Assembly (NCBI RefSeq): GCF_000283155.1
Contig: NW_004454180.1
Location: 21,413,957 to 21,477,956 of the forward strand
Length of the DNA stretch: 64,000 bases
Direction of reading: 5' to 3'
From: Ceratotherium simum simum
Lineage: Eukaryota; Chordata; Mammalia; Perissodactyla; Rhinocerotidae
A program made the translations under genes and the position numbers. How positions within the stretch are numbered: the first letter of the stretch is position 1; each line of letters begins with the position of its first letter. The notes beneath the pieces were generated by a model, which made no database searches, was not told the origin of the DNA, and worked only from the letters and a program-made list of their open reading frames with translations. Below, one piece after another: positions 1 through 10,507 of this stretch.

Positions 1-820
1 ACTGAGTTTGATTAAACTTTTAGCCAACTTCAGTTCCACAATATATGGAATTTAACTATCAAAAGGCAAGTTTTAGTATTTTCTTTTTCTTGTTTTGAAA
101 AGTTGGGAGATACGGTGGCAGGGTCTTCTGAGTTTCTACTCATTGGCTAGCTTTACAAATTCAATTTTGATTATTAAATTATATTGTGGTTCTTACTGTT
201 TGAAAACCTCTGAATAGCAGTGGGCCAGATGTTGTTGCCTGATTAGATCCTGAGATATTTTAATCACCAGCTGTAGCATTATAAACCTGCTCTTTTAATA
301 CTTCACTTTAAGTTCTCCATCTGCTTTCAGCATCTGGTCAGTTCTGTCTAGGTTGTCATTTGATTTCATTTCTTCTTTGTTACCTCTCATATATCATGGC
401 TTAAATGGAACTTCTCTATCAGTCCTTATGACCAAACCAGATATACCATTATTTTTTATTTTAAAACACGCATTAGTTAATAATTGTACTAATACTCATG
501 TTTCTATAAAGTTTTCATTTTTTAATACATCTACTGTACATAATATGAACCAATAATATGTTACACTTAATATGACAATATTCACTAAAGAAAATTTAAT
601 TAATCTGATTGATTAAGATGGGAATCCCCTTTGCCCTTTTGAAAAGAATGCGTTAATAAAATAACCTTGCCAAAATGTTCTTTCACATTTGTCATATACT
701 AAGGAATGGGTTTAGAGAATGGAGTTAAAAGAGATTTCATAAATTGGGTACAAAATCCTTAAAAATAGGAAAAAATATACAGTTACCGATATTGGAGACC
801 AGAGCTGTAAAGACTACGTC
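1..820. other. Unassigned AT-rich sequence
   Basis: No gene or named repeat was recognised. The longest open frame is 67 codons, low in complexity and without any domain. The stretch ends at the target site of the first ERE SINE. Confidence 0.5.
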
Positions 821-837
821 AAAGATGGCGTTACTGG

Positions 838-1086
838 AGGGCCAGCCCGGTGGCTCAAGCGGTTAAGTGCGTGTGCTCTGCTGTGGTGGCCCGGGGTTCG
901 CCAGTTCGGATCCCAGGTGCACACCAATGCTCTGCTTATCAGGCCATGTCGTGGCGGCGTCCCATATAAAGTGGAGGAAGATGGGCACGGATGTTAGCTC
1001 AGGGCCGGTTTTTGCCCTTAGCAAAAAGTGGAGGATTGGCAGATGTTAGCTCAGGGCTGATCTTCCTCACAAAAAAAAGAAAAAAG
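838..1086 (+). repeat. ERE SINE (tRNA-derived, perissodactyl)
   Basis: A complete sense-strand SINE. The tRNA-like head has an A-box-like TGGCTCAAGCGG (851-862) and a B-box-like AGTTCGGATCC (903-913), the internal RNA polymerase III promoter parts expected of this family. The body carries two ATGTTAGCTCAGGGC motifs and the tail is A-rich. It is bounded by a perfect 17-bp target-site duplication, AAAGATGGCGTTACTGG, at 821-837 and 1087-1103. This shows an L1-type retrotransposition event and fixes both ends. The intact duplication suggests a fairly recent insertion. Confidence 0.93.
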
Positions 1087-1103
1087 AAAGATGGCGTTAC
1101 TGG

Positions 1104-1572
1104 GGTCTTGCACACAGCCACTCTTTCAGCAACTGTTCTTTCTCATCATCTTCTCCAAATCTAAGCTCTGTCCTGTGAAAATGTCTGTATCTGTACCCAC
1201 CCACAAATCCGTCTCTTGACTACATCTAATTTACTAAAACATTGATTTTAATAGTTTAATTTGGAGTTTTACTTAACCAATGAGAAGTCCATTTAGAGAT
1301 GATAGCTTTATTTGTTTGTATATATACTTCACAAAATTAAATAGAGTTTGGAGGATTTAGAGAACACGCAGCAAGTGTTAGGGACTGAGTAAGGGATGAT
1401 CCACATTATAAAGTAAGGAACCCAGACATTGTGGAGATAATAGACTTGAACAAAAAGACGGCGTTGAGTAAATAAGCCAAAAAGTTTCAAGCGTATTTCT
1501 TTTTGGCAGTGGAGCAGATGAAGGGTATATTTGCAGCTAAATTTAGTTTACAAACATAAAATAAATGACTTC
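1104..1572. other. Unassigned AT-rich sequence
   Basis: I see no gene or recognisable repeat between the ERE and the following L2-like remnant. Confidence 0.4.
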
Positions 1573-1573
1573 T

Positions 1574-1712
1574 AAATTCATTCATTCAAAAATGTTTCTT
1601 TTGTGTCCACTGCATGCCAGTCACTCTTCTGTGTCCTCATACACACCAGGAAACAAAACAGGCAAATGCAGCTATTTTTATATAGCTTACATTCAAATGG
1701 ATGATTGCAAAG
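1574..1712 (-). repeat. L2 LINE 3'-end remnant (antisense)
   Basis: It begins with TTCATTCATTC and runs through a 'cactgcatgccagtcac' / 'aaacaaaacaggcaaa' / 'agcttacattc' series. This is the order of landmarks in the reversed 3' end of the ancient L2 LINE. Divergence is high and no target duplication is visible. A MIR3-type element is the main alternative. Confidence 0.55.
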
Positions 1713-1906
1713 AATTTTTCCAAATGGCATACCACCTAAAGATCATGGTACAAGATCTAGGAATTTTATCAGATATATTCCTACAAAAGTATTAAACACG
1801 CTTTGCAGCATTTCATAAAGAACGTAAATTCCTTAAGTGTTTGAGGAAAACTGCTGTTTGAGGCTCTAGCACCTGCATGAATTTTGATAGGAGCAAAAAG
1901 GGCAGT

Positions 1907-1924
1907 AACAACAACAACAACAAA
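1907..1924 (+). repeat. Short (AAC)n microsatellite
   Basis: About six AAC units in a row, ending in AAAAG. A simple sequence repeat with no visible host element. Confidence 0.85.
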
Positions 1925-2261
1925 AGCAGAGTTGATAAAGAAAAAACATGAGATTTGGATTTGGAGCAATTTTATTTGAGTTGTAACCAGTATATCAATG
2001 AAGTGATCACATCAGGAGTTACCAGCAAGTGTTCCAGAATCATGTCCACAGGTAATGGCAAAAGAGGTAAAAAAAATAATTCCATCAGAACTGAAAAATC
2101 TCCTCCAGTCATTATTTTGAAATCTCCCTAGTGAGAATGGGTTTAGGGTTAATCCAGAACAATCCTTTATATAAATAGTATATTATCTATTCTTGATGGA
2201 TGTGTATCCTTAACTTCATTATGGAATTTCCAGAAATCATATGTAAGTCACTCCAATGTGT

Positions 2262-2289
2262 GTGATTAGCATTAACTAATGCTAATCAC
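2262..2289. repeat. 28-bp near-perfect palindrome
   Basis: Two 13-bp arms, GTGATTAGCATTA (2262-2274) and TAATGCTAATCAC (2277-2289), are exact reverse complements with only AC between them. The right arm is also the first unit of the tandem array that follows. The palindrome may therefore have seeded that array by slippage (inference). Confidence 0.9.
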
Positions 2290-2397
2290 TACCTCACTAC
2301 CTCATACTATGAGGTACCTCACTACCTCACACTAATCATTACCTCATACTATGCTAATCACTCATAAATGCTAATCACTAATCACTACCTCATACTT
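2277..2397 (+). repeat. Irregular tandem array (CTAATCACTACCTCATACT type)
   Basis: Blocks of 'gctaatcact', 'acctcactacctc' and 'acctcatactatg' recur four to five times in varied order over about 120 bp. A locally expanded, imperfect minisatellite. No coding potential. Confidence 0.8.
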
Positions 2398-2493
2398 TTG
2401 TCATATTTATAACCACACAAGTTAAGGAAGAATTCCTTGTAATATAAAGGAAAGATATTTGAAATAGCTGAACCCAAATTACATCTTCAGCAA

Positions 2494-2573
2494 AATCCTC
2501 TCATGTCAATTGGGTAGACTATGTTTGGCTGTGAATCCTCTCATGTCAATTGGGTAGACTATGTTTGGCTGTG
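2494..2573 (+). repeat. Perfect 40-bp tandem duplication
   Basis: Two identical, directly adjoining 40-bp units: 2494-2533 and 2534-2573. Each begins AATCCTCTCATG and ends TTTGGCTGTG. No mismatch is seen, so the duplication is recent or gene-converted, or it is an assembly artefact. Confidence 0.93.
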
Positions 2574-3257
2574 ATACTCTTTGATGACAAAACCAGTGCC
2601 AAGTGTTAAATACTTAAAAGACTGTAAATCAATCAATCAAAACTTAATTATTTTATTTTTTAACTTTGCTGTTTTAAAACCAAGTTAAAATAAATTACCT
2701 AATGCTGAAATGTTGTACATAGGAATAACAAACAAAATTAAAATTTGCTTATCCTTCATCAAACCAAAATGATACATTTGAGTGTGCTGGTTTACTAGTA
2801 GTAGTAATAGATTGTACTTGTCCACAAATTCTTTAATTTCCTTGTCAAAGACAGGTTTATGCATTTATCCATCCATTATTTATTGATTTTAGTTATGGCG
2901 AATACAAAAACAAATAAGCCCAGTACTAATGGACTTTGTGAAGTGATGGATTTAAGATAATAATCTGTGCATTAGAGAGTTAATTAAATAATCTAGATAT
3001 TGATATTAAGAATTTACCCTTTTAGCATTATAATATTATTATATATAAGACAAGGATGACTACTATAATGTTCAATATGAGGTAAAAATGCAAAAACAAG
3101 CAAACAAGTGAAAAAACATTCAAGTAATTATAATTGAATTTTGATGTTGTTTTTCAGAAACTCTTGCCAAGTTTCATTTATCTTTTAGGAAATAACACTA
3201 CTTCCTAAACATTCTTCTTATTAAAATAGTCCACTTCACACAAATCATTGCTTAGAA
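2574..3257. other. Unassigned AT-rich sequence
   Basis: Contains A/T-rich runs and a short (GTA)n near 2803. Around 2860-2960 there is a weak L2/MIR-like pattern (TCCATCCATTATTTATTG), too diverged to call. Confidence 0.35.
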
Positions 3258-3270
3258 AGCTTTTGTTACT

Positions 3271-3530
3271 GTCTTTTTTGTTTTCTTTTTGGCAGAAAGA
3301 GTTGCACTGAGCTAACATCTGTTGCCTATCTTCCTCTCTCTCTCTTTTTTTTCTCCTCCCCAAAGCCCCAGTACCTAGTTGTATATTTTAGGTGTAAGTT
3401 CTCCTAGTTCTTTTATGTGAGCCACGGCCACAGCATGGCTACTGATAGACGCATGGTGTGGTCCTGCACCCGGGAACTGAACCCAGGCCGCCAAAGTGGA
3501 GTGTGCTGAACTTTAAGCCATCAGGCCTGG
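3271..3530 (-). repeat. ERE SINE (antisense, older copy)
   Basis: On the minus strand it reads from the tRNA-like head at about 3530 to the tail near 3271. Visible landmarks are 'gagctaacatctg', 'tatcttcctc', 'ccacagcatggc', 'cccgggaactgaaccc' and 'gctgaacttt'. The centre carries an AGTACCTAGTTGTATATTTT segment, absent from the copies at 838 and 6052, so it belongs to a different ERE subfamily. A 13-bp duplication with two mismatches (AGCTTTTGTTACT, 3258-3270; AGCTCTTGCTACT, 3531-3543) flanks it. Confidence 0.85.
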
Positions 3531-4668
3531 AGCTCTTGCTACTTTCTACTTTCTTCAAGAATGTACTCTTTTTATTTTGTTTGTGAAAATCCACAATAAT
3601 AAAAACCAAAGCCAAAGCTATATTCCAATATTCAATAATGAATATAACAAATTATAGGCAGGATGATTTTCATCATAAATTTTGCAAAATGTGCTCTGTG
3701 ACAATCTCTTCCATGAAAATGAATAAATTTGCAAATGTGAAATTCTCTATTAATAACCATTACATTTTATCAAGGTATTGTGAAATCAGTTTTTTGGATC
3801 ATTTGAATAAGCTGAATAGAAAGAAATAAGAAACAGTGCAATTCTGATAATGAGTTCTTTAATCTGAAATATCTATTATTCCTAGGACTAAAATTACCAT
3901 GTATTTTTATTACATTTCCAGGAACTAAAGGTGATTTGCAAACACAATTTCAAAAGAGGTAATTTCAACATCAGAAGGTTGCAAAGAAAACAAAACAAGG
4001 AGAAATTTGACTATGTGTAGAGCTTCTAAGGGAAGATCAGGCACAGACACATCTAAGAAATCAAACGTGCTGTTGAAGCCATTGCTTTAATTCATAGTGA
4101 GCAATATTTTAAGTGTGATTTTTTCATTATTTTTGCACACAGCTCTTTAACTTCTTATAGTTAAATCAAAACTTACTTCAGTGGATGTTTCACAAGTATT
4201 TTATATGTATGTGAAGAAATTACTCTTGACTATTGCACTACACCCTACAGTTTCTTGCCCAAACTGAAGAAAGCAGGGAGCTATTTTTGCAGAGTTCATT
4301 CACCCTCACTGTTAGTGGGGATTCAAAATAGGCTTCTTCTAGTTTACCAATTAATCTGCAGGGGATCTGGCACAAGCTGGAAAGCAGAGGGAGCTGCTGA
4401 GATCTGCTGAAGACTTCTGTGGATGAGAGCTCGTGCGATACCCAGCATCACAGTTGGTTTAGCTCCATTTGTAAAAATGGTAACATTTAATTATGTGGTA
4501 TAGGTACTCCAAGAGACTGATATTTTTGATTTAGACATTCAGTAAACACCCCAAACTAAGAAATTCAAGAAGCTTGAAGTTATGTAATCTGGTCTGTTAA
4601 AACACCCACACCTCCTGTTTTGAGTCAATATTTACTTGGCTCTCTTTTCCTTTTTAAGAGAAAGTCAG

Positions 4669-4692
4669 ATATGTTTTAAAATATGTTTTAAA
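4669..4692 (+). repeat. 12-bp tandem duplication
   Basis: ATATGTTTTAAA occurs twice without a gap. Simple slippage product. Confidence 0.85.
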
Positions 4693-5880
4693 AACCTATT
4701 TTGACAGATGTAAATGTTAAAGAAAAATTTTTAAAAACCTTGCTTGATCTCTCACAGATCTTCATATCAAAGGTAGGGGAGGGGCTTCTTTTATAGCAAT
4801 GAAATCGTGCAACACTTCCAGAATTTCCTTTATATATATTGTTCTTGAATAGTTATTGTCAGAGGAGAGTTTTTTCTTTGCAATTATTAGTCATACCCTT
4901 GAGAAGAGCTTTCAGAAGGTATAACACAGAGTTTGCCAGGAAAAAATATCTGATTGTATGTGTGTGTACATAGTTGCTTGTTTTCCTTGTCATTCTCCCT
5001 TACTCATTCCCTTGAGAGACAACAGTAGAATCACTTTGCTGAAAGCTAACTCTGCAGCTGTATAAGGGCCTTATCAAAACTGCCTTTATCCTCAGTAAGC
5101 CTGTGGGGAACTTTAATTCCACGGTTTTTTATCGTAGACCTCAACTTCACCTTAGAGAAGTATTTTCCTCTCAATTACGTTGTACTCAGTTTCTAAGTTG
5201 CTCAAATAGAAAGAACTGGAATTATGTAGACTTTGTTTATTAGAAAAATAGTAGATTTGCAATGCATAGGGTAAATGTCAATAAAACAGCAAGTGGACTG
5301 GGTTGGCACACTTGTCATCAGATGAGGACACTCATGGTGTCACATGGGAAATTACCAGAGAAAATTGGTCTGTGGCTTGATGAGATGAGTGTCCCAAATA
5401 AACTGCTTCTGGAAGTGATTTTATTTTTGCCACAAATCCATTTTAAAAAATTGGCGAGTGAAACAAAATGGTGGTGCACATGATATCATGTTCCTTCAAG
5501 AAGGTAGCAAAGCAAAGAATTCAAGATAATAGCAATAATAATAATTTACACATCTAAGGCAGTAGATGATTGTCTAAAAGGGGGCAATGTAAAGATACCA
5601 GCTTCTAGGATTCTACTGAACTTTTAGCATTTTTCACATTTCAAAAATTGGTAAAGATTTATGAAAATTTTAGCACTGATACGTGAATATCAAATTTACT
5701 AGGTGTCTTATGTATCACCACTCACCTTACTGATTTAATCTTTATTTAATGTTGAATATCTTTCCCTGGCTGACTTAAAGGTATAACTCAGATTAATTTT
5801 CATAACAGCTGCATAAAATTACATTGAATATTGTACTATAATTTATGTATCCAGTTCATAACCTGTTCAGTTTTCTATGA

Positions 5881-5902
5881 TAGTAACTGCATAGTAACTG
5901 CA
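5881..5902 (+). repeat. 11-bp tandem duplication
   Basis: TAGTAACTGCA occurs twice without a gap. Confidence 0.85.
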
Positions 5903-6051
5903 TTGAGAAACTGGGGACTACTGTGCATGTAGAGATAAATCTCTTAACATTTCAAGTGGTCCAGCTCTTAGTAACATCAGGAAGGAATATTGACATACTT
6001 CTTGGAGTCATATCATCAAACAAAGATCATTGTTACTGGTTGATGTTTTTA

Positions 6052-6300
6052 TTTATTTGTTTTTTTGTGAGGAGGACTAGCCCTGAGCTAACATCCAATG
6101 CCAATCTTCCCCTTTTCTCCCTGAGGAAGAGTGGCCCTCAGCTGACATCCGTGCCCGTCTTCCTCTACTTTATATGGGATGCCGCCACAGCATGGCTTAC
6201 CAAGCAATGCGTCGGTGCGCGCCCGGGATCGGAACTCGCGAACCCCGGGCTGCCGAAGCGGAGTGCGCGCACCTAACCGCTTGCGTCACCAGGCCGGCCC
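6052..6300 (-). repeat. ERE SINE (antisense)
   Basis: Full-length antisense copy. The reverse strand starts GGGGCCGGCCTGGTGACG and the body carries the GTTAGCTCAGGG and AGATTG/AAGACGGGCAC motifs. Both ends are set by a perfect 16-bp target duplication, CTGGTTGATGTTTTTA, at 6036-6051 and 6301-6316. It retains many CpG sites, more than the flanks, which fits a relatively young insertion. A 117-codon frame overlapping it is a chance product of the SINE. Confidence 0.93.
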
Positions 6301-6316
6301 CTGGTTGATGTTTTTA

Positions 6317-7970
6317 GATAAAGACTATTTGAGGTCATTGCTATTCACATTACTGGTTGTGCTATTGTCCTTGAAATGTTCTCTAGATATCAAAAGTGTG
6401 GACACAAAGATCAAACAGCGAATACATTGAATCTTTCATTCTATTACTAGATAATTATTGGCATACACACATATATACATAAATATATGCATACATAATT
6501 ATATTTTTCAAGCAAGTACTTTTCAGTGAAGGATAAGAACTTAAGAAAATAAAAGATACCTCTAATTTTATTCTCCCTTTATACACAAACTCACCTTTAA
6601 TCATGTGTCTTATGTTCAATATTCCACCAGTTGTATAATATGAATTTTCTTTTATTAACTTTCACTGTACAGTGGAAGGGCTTTTCCTTCCTCTGAGAAC
6701 AAGAAGCAACACATGATATAAATATAAATCCCTATAAGAAACTGTGCTTATCTTGTGCATTGCTATATTCCCAGCATGAACACGTTTGCTAGCACTTGTA
6801 TCAGAATAGTCTGCAAGATTATTTGTATTTTATAATTGTTTTCCCCTACAAAACATCCCACATTAGAACTTTGCTATGACTATTATTGCCTCACAGAAAA
6901 GTCTGTCTCAGTCTAGAATAAAACTCGATTATGACTTTTAGGGCTTAGCAGAAGCTGTTTTCTGAAAGCCAAAGCACTTTTTATTTATAGGAACAAGGAT
7001 GCCTTGAATGAAAAAAGAAGGATGCTTGTGTGTATTTCCCAGGACAGAATCCTAGAAATATGTAGGTGATCTCTCAAAAAAGAGGGCAAATGGGAGGCAG
7101 ATTATTAATGACAAAATTGGTGTTGATGTGTGTGGCATAATGACACACCCAGAATTCTGTGGGAAAAATAGCCAAGAGTTGAGTGTTCACAAATGTTGTT
7201 GAGATTCAAAGAGCACCAACAAACTGGATGAAGTCTGTGGGTTCAGGGTTGAGTGTTTGTACCTTGTGTCAAGAGGCTACAAGTGAGAGCATAGAGCAGA
7301 TATCAATGAACACTGGGAATCAGTGCATCTTGCCCAAAGACCAGAAGGATGCACTACACCACAGTAGATGGCAAGACTCAGGGCTCAAAGACCAAGAATG
7401 AGAAGCCTTCTCTCATGAGAGGCCAGTGATGTCAGGACACAGTTAGGGCAATAAGTCTTGTCATGTCATAGGCTACTTCTATAAATCCTATATCATTGTT
7501 TTTGATGAATTTTATGTGTTTGTTCATTCTTGACTAATTGAGTTACTTCCAGATCATGAGTTACTCTCCAACGGGAGCAGCAGAAAATTCTTGCTGCACC
7601 AATGAACAATGGAGAGTTATCACCAGGTTAGTGCTCTGAACTGTTCATTGGCAAGCTAGTCCATCCATTTCAGATCTTAAGCTGGAGGGCAGGTTGATGT
7701 CTACAGCTTGTAGTTACATTTTCTGTGTCTAGCAGATACTTTTCACAGGAAATCTTGGGGCAATGAGAACAGAAAGGGCTTGCTTTCTGGCAAACACGGT
7801 TTTATTCAAGCAAGATGCATGCCTTATAAAGCAGTATGTGTGCTTGATTGTTTCAGTCAGAACAGACGGAACACCCTCTTCTCCACAGATGTCTTTATAA
7901 CTGTTTGTGGTTTTATTTTTGTCTTTCCACAAAATGTTATGCAAAAAGCAAAATAAAGTAATATCAAGTA
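6317..7970. other. Unassigned sequence, about 1.6 kb
   Basis: AT-rich simple sequence near 6462-6510 (CATATATACATAAATATATG style). The rest has no recognised gene or repeat; the longest open frame is 72 codons at 7183-7401, without a domain. Confidence 0.4.
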
Positions 7971-7986
7971 TATGTATGTGTGTGTG

Positions 7987-8020
<34 letters not shown>

Positions 8021-8021
8021 C
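7971..8021 (+). repeat. (TG)n(TA)n compound microsatellite
   Basis: A TG run of about 15 bp is followed by TACA and a TA run of about 26 bp. TG tracts can adopt Z-DNA and TA tracts can extrude cruciforms, and such loci are usually length-polymorphic. Short open frames on the minus strand here (IYIYIY, THTHTH) are translations of the repeat. Confidence 0.95.
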
Positions 8022-8324
8022 AAAACAAAACTGTGAAGAAACCAAAGATTCAGTAACTTATTCAATACACTGCCTCAACAATCCTGCATTTATCTGAGCA
8101 GCTGCCTCTACCATCCCTCATCACACATCTTCGTAGCAATGAATTTAGGATTACTGAAAGCGAGATCTTGGAAGCCACGATTGTACTTTTTAATTTTGGC
8201 ATATTGATGGGAGTGTCTGACAATATTTATGAAACAGGTAGATAGAGCAAAAGAAAGCCTGTCCAGCCAACATTTTGTAAATAGAGCTCCCCACTTATTT
8301 GCCCCACTGTGTCTCAGGATGCTA

Positions 8325-8865
8325 ACTGTCTTAGTCTAGCTTCTCCTAAAGGAGCAGAATCTGAGACAAGCTTACGTATAAGTAAGCTTATTTTGGAAAG
8401 TTATCTCAAGAAATAAAAATGAAAGACCGGGAATAATTAAAGAAGAAAAGCCAATATAAGGATAAATTTTCAAAGGTTACCTCTGTGGGCAACTGTGCCC
8501 AATCTTGCCAGGATCTTCTAAGGACCTATGGAGAAGATACTTCAAATGGTTTGTGCGAGGGACTGAAAAGGGAGTTTTAAGCAACAATTCCTATCTCCCA
8601 TTATTAATGCAGACAAGATCCTTCCCACATCCTTTGCACCACTACTTTGTGCCCGTGTGAGTTTAGGGTGAGTTCCCAGAGGCATCCCACTCTGCTGGAT
8701 CAGAGAAGCACAGAAGCAGAATGCTAGAGTTAGGTGGAACAGCTGAAGGAGACGCAGGCATGTCAGAGTTGTAGGAAGCTGGTTGCTGCAGCAATGGCCA
8801 AAGTAAGAAGTGTACTGTGAGAAATGTGAGGTGGAGTGCAGGAGGTGTCCAATACATTAACTAAA
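8325..8865. other. Possible ancient interspersed repeat, family not named
   Basis: The order of phrases 'aggagcagaatctgagacaag', 'gggcaactgtgccc' and 'gtgcccgtgtgagtttagggtgagtt' resembles a middle-repetitive mammalian sequence I have seen, but I cannot name it. No coding frame, target duplication or poly-A tail is visible. Confidence 0.25.
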
Positions 8866-9070
8866 ATTGTCTGTGAGATAGACCCAATTCAAATTCCTCT
8901 TCTCAGTAAAACTAGAAAGTATTCTTTTAACCCAAGACCATATAAAGACTAATTGAGAATGACTAACACACAATATGAAATGCAGTGTTTACTTAAAATA
9001 ATAAGAAATAGATATAATGTGACATGCATTTATATAAATGTCTCAAGGCTTGTTCAGAGTGACAAATCTT

Positions 9071-9271
9071 TTTTTAAAATTTTTTTTTGCTGAGGAAGAT
9101 TCACTCTGAGCTAACATCCGCTGCTAATCTTCCTCTTTTTTGTATGTGAGCCGCCACCACAGCATGGCCACTGACAGACGAGTGGTGTAGGTCCATGTCC
9201 AGGAATGGAACCAGGAATGGAACCAAAGCAGAGTGCACCCAACTTAACCACTAGACCACTGGCGCTGGCCC
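9071..9271 (-). repeat. ERE SINE (antisense)
   Basis: Antisense copy with GAGCTAACATCCG, AATCTTCCTC and CCACAGCATGGCC landmarks. The head is degraded (GGGGCCAGCGCCAGTGG on the reverse strand) and a small internal duplication, 'aggaatggaacc' twice, lies at about 9201-9224. A perfect 16-bp duplication, CAGAGTGACAAATCTT, flanks it at 9055-9070 and 9272-9287. Confidence 0.92.
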
Positions 9272-10472
9272 CAGAGTGACAAATCTTAACACTTGCTCTG
9301 ACTTGTTTGTTTGGTTGTACTTGGTATTTTAGTACAAGTAAGGTTAATATAAGCAATACTTTGGGTAATTAATGCAAAGGACTATTAATTGGAGTGAAGT
9401 AGTCAAAAGAGATACCATGAAAGAATCTTCTAATTATCTTCCTATATTCCTCAGTCCTACAGAGAGACATGACCCTTCTGATTGCCAGGGACTATTAGGA
9501 CTGTGATATATTTGATCCAGGAAACAGCCAATGAAATAAAATGAGCATTTCTTAAACCAATCATAGTTATTTTTTTTTCCATCACTTCTGACATAACATG
9601 GTTTTTACACAGGGAAAGAATGGAAGCACTGAGGAAGAAGTGAATCTGATTGATTTGGAACACTCATGAGGGAATCAAGAGTCAACCATGTTGTTCTCAG
9701 CAAGCTGGCTTTGTACGAGAACTTGATGCCTTCTATACTCCATTTCATGAAATCAGAATTTCATCAGTCCCTGCCATGTCCAAAGTTGGTGCTACTTCCC
9801 AGACCAGTCAATTAGTCAATAGTATTTTGTTATACATCCTGAGACTCTCTAGATTGCAATGTTTGTGTTTCTCTCCATGTTTGTTCAACAAGTTTTCTAT
9901 TCTTTACATTTGTGTGCTAAGATAGTCTTTGTCCCCCAAACAGAAGTTTACTTCACTTAGTACCCCAAATCTCTTATTTCTTCAGTATGGAACATTAATT
10001 GTTATTTTTCTATATACTCATTTAGTGTTAGAAGTGCTAAATCAAAATTGCACAATTGATTAATGATTTTCCAGTGTATGCTTACATTTTAAATTATGTT
10101 CAAACTAATTAATTTCAGACATATACATTAGATATGAATAAAAAAGCAATGAGACGTGTCCAGATGATAACTCATATGAAGCTCTTAGTTCATTATATTA
10201 ATACAGATATTACTTCACAAAGTCTGGCATAAACTATCAGTCTCTCTCCCTTAGGGACTTAAGTTCATGATACGGATGATTTTCTACCATGGCTGCTGTG
10301 GTCTTATATTAATCAATCATCAACTTGATCATTCTCGGTTTATTTGTTTGCCAAACAAAATACGAGTTTCTAAAAAGGTCATTTTCAGCTTTAAGGCCAA
10401 GTATTTTTATATTTCAACCTTTATGGTGATAACCATCAGTGTATCTTTGGTTAAAGATCTTTCTATTGCCAC

Positions 10473-10507
10473 TTACTAATGCCAAACACGTTACTAATGC
10501 CAAACAC
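10473..10507 (+). repeat. 18-bp tandem duplication
   Basis: TTACTAATGCCAAACAC is repeated with an 18-bp period (10473-10490, 10491-10507). Confidence 0.85.

Larger units (their letters stand above)
3545..6030. other. Unassigned sequence, about 2.5 kb
   Basis: No gene or named repeat was recognised. Open frames do not exceed about 73 codons. Two small direct tandem duplications lie within and are listed separately. Confidence 0.4.

Noticed and set aside
838..1086. tRNA-like A and B boxes considered as a tRNA gene
   Set aside because: No cloverleaf could be completed; the sequence continues into a SINE body and A-rich tail with target duplications.
2277..2397. Short repeated units considered as a CRISPR-like array
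   Set aside because: Units are irregular and directly adjoining without unique spacers, and the DNA is mammalian.
5923..6276. 117-codon open frame
   Set aside because: Its carboxy half is translated ERE SINE; the rest has no domain.
8325..8865. Possible processed pseudogene
   Set aside because: No reading frame, poly-A tail or target duplication; kept only as an unnamed possible repeat.
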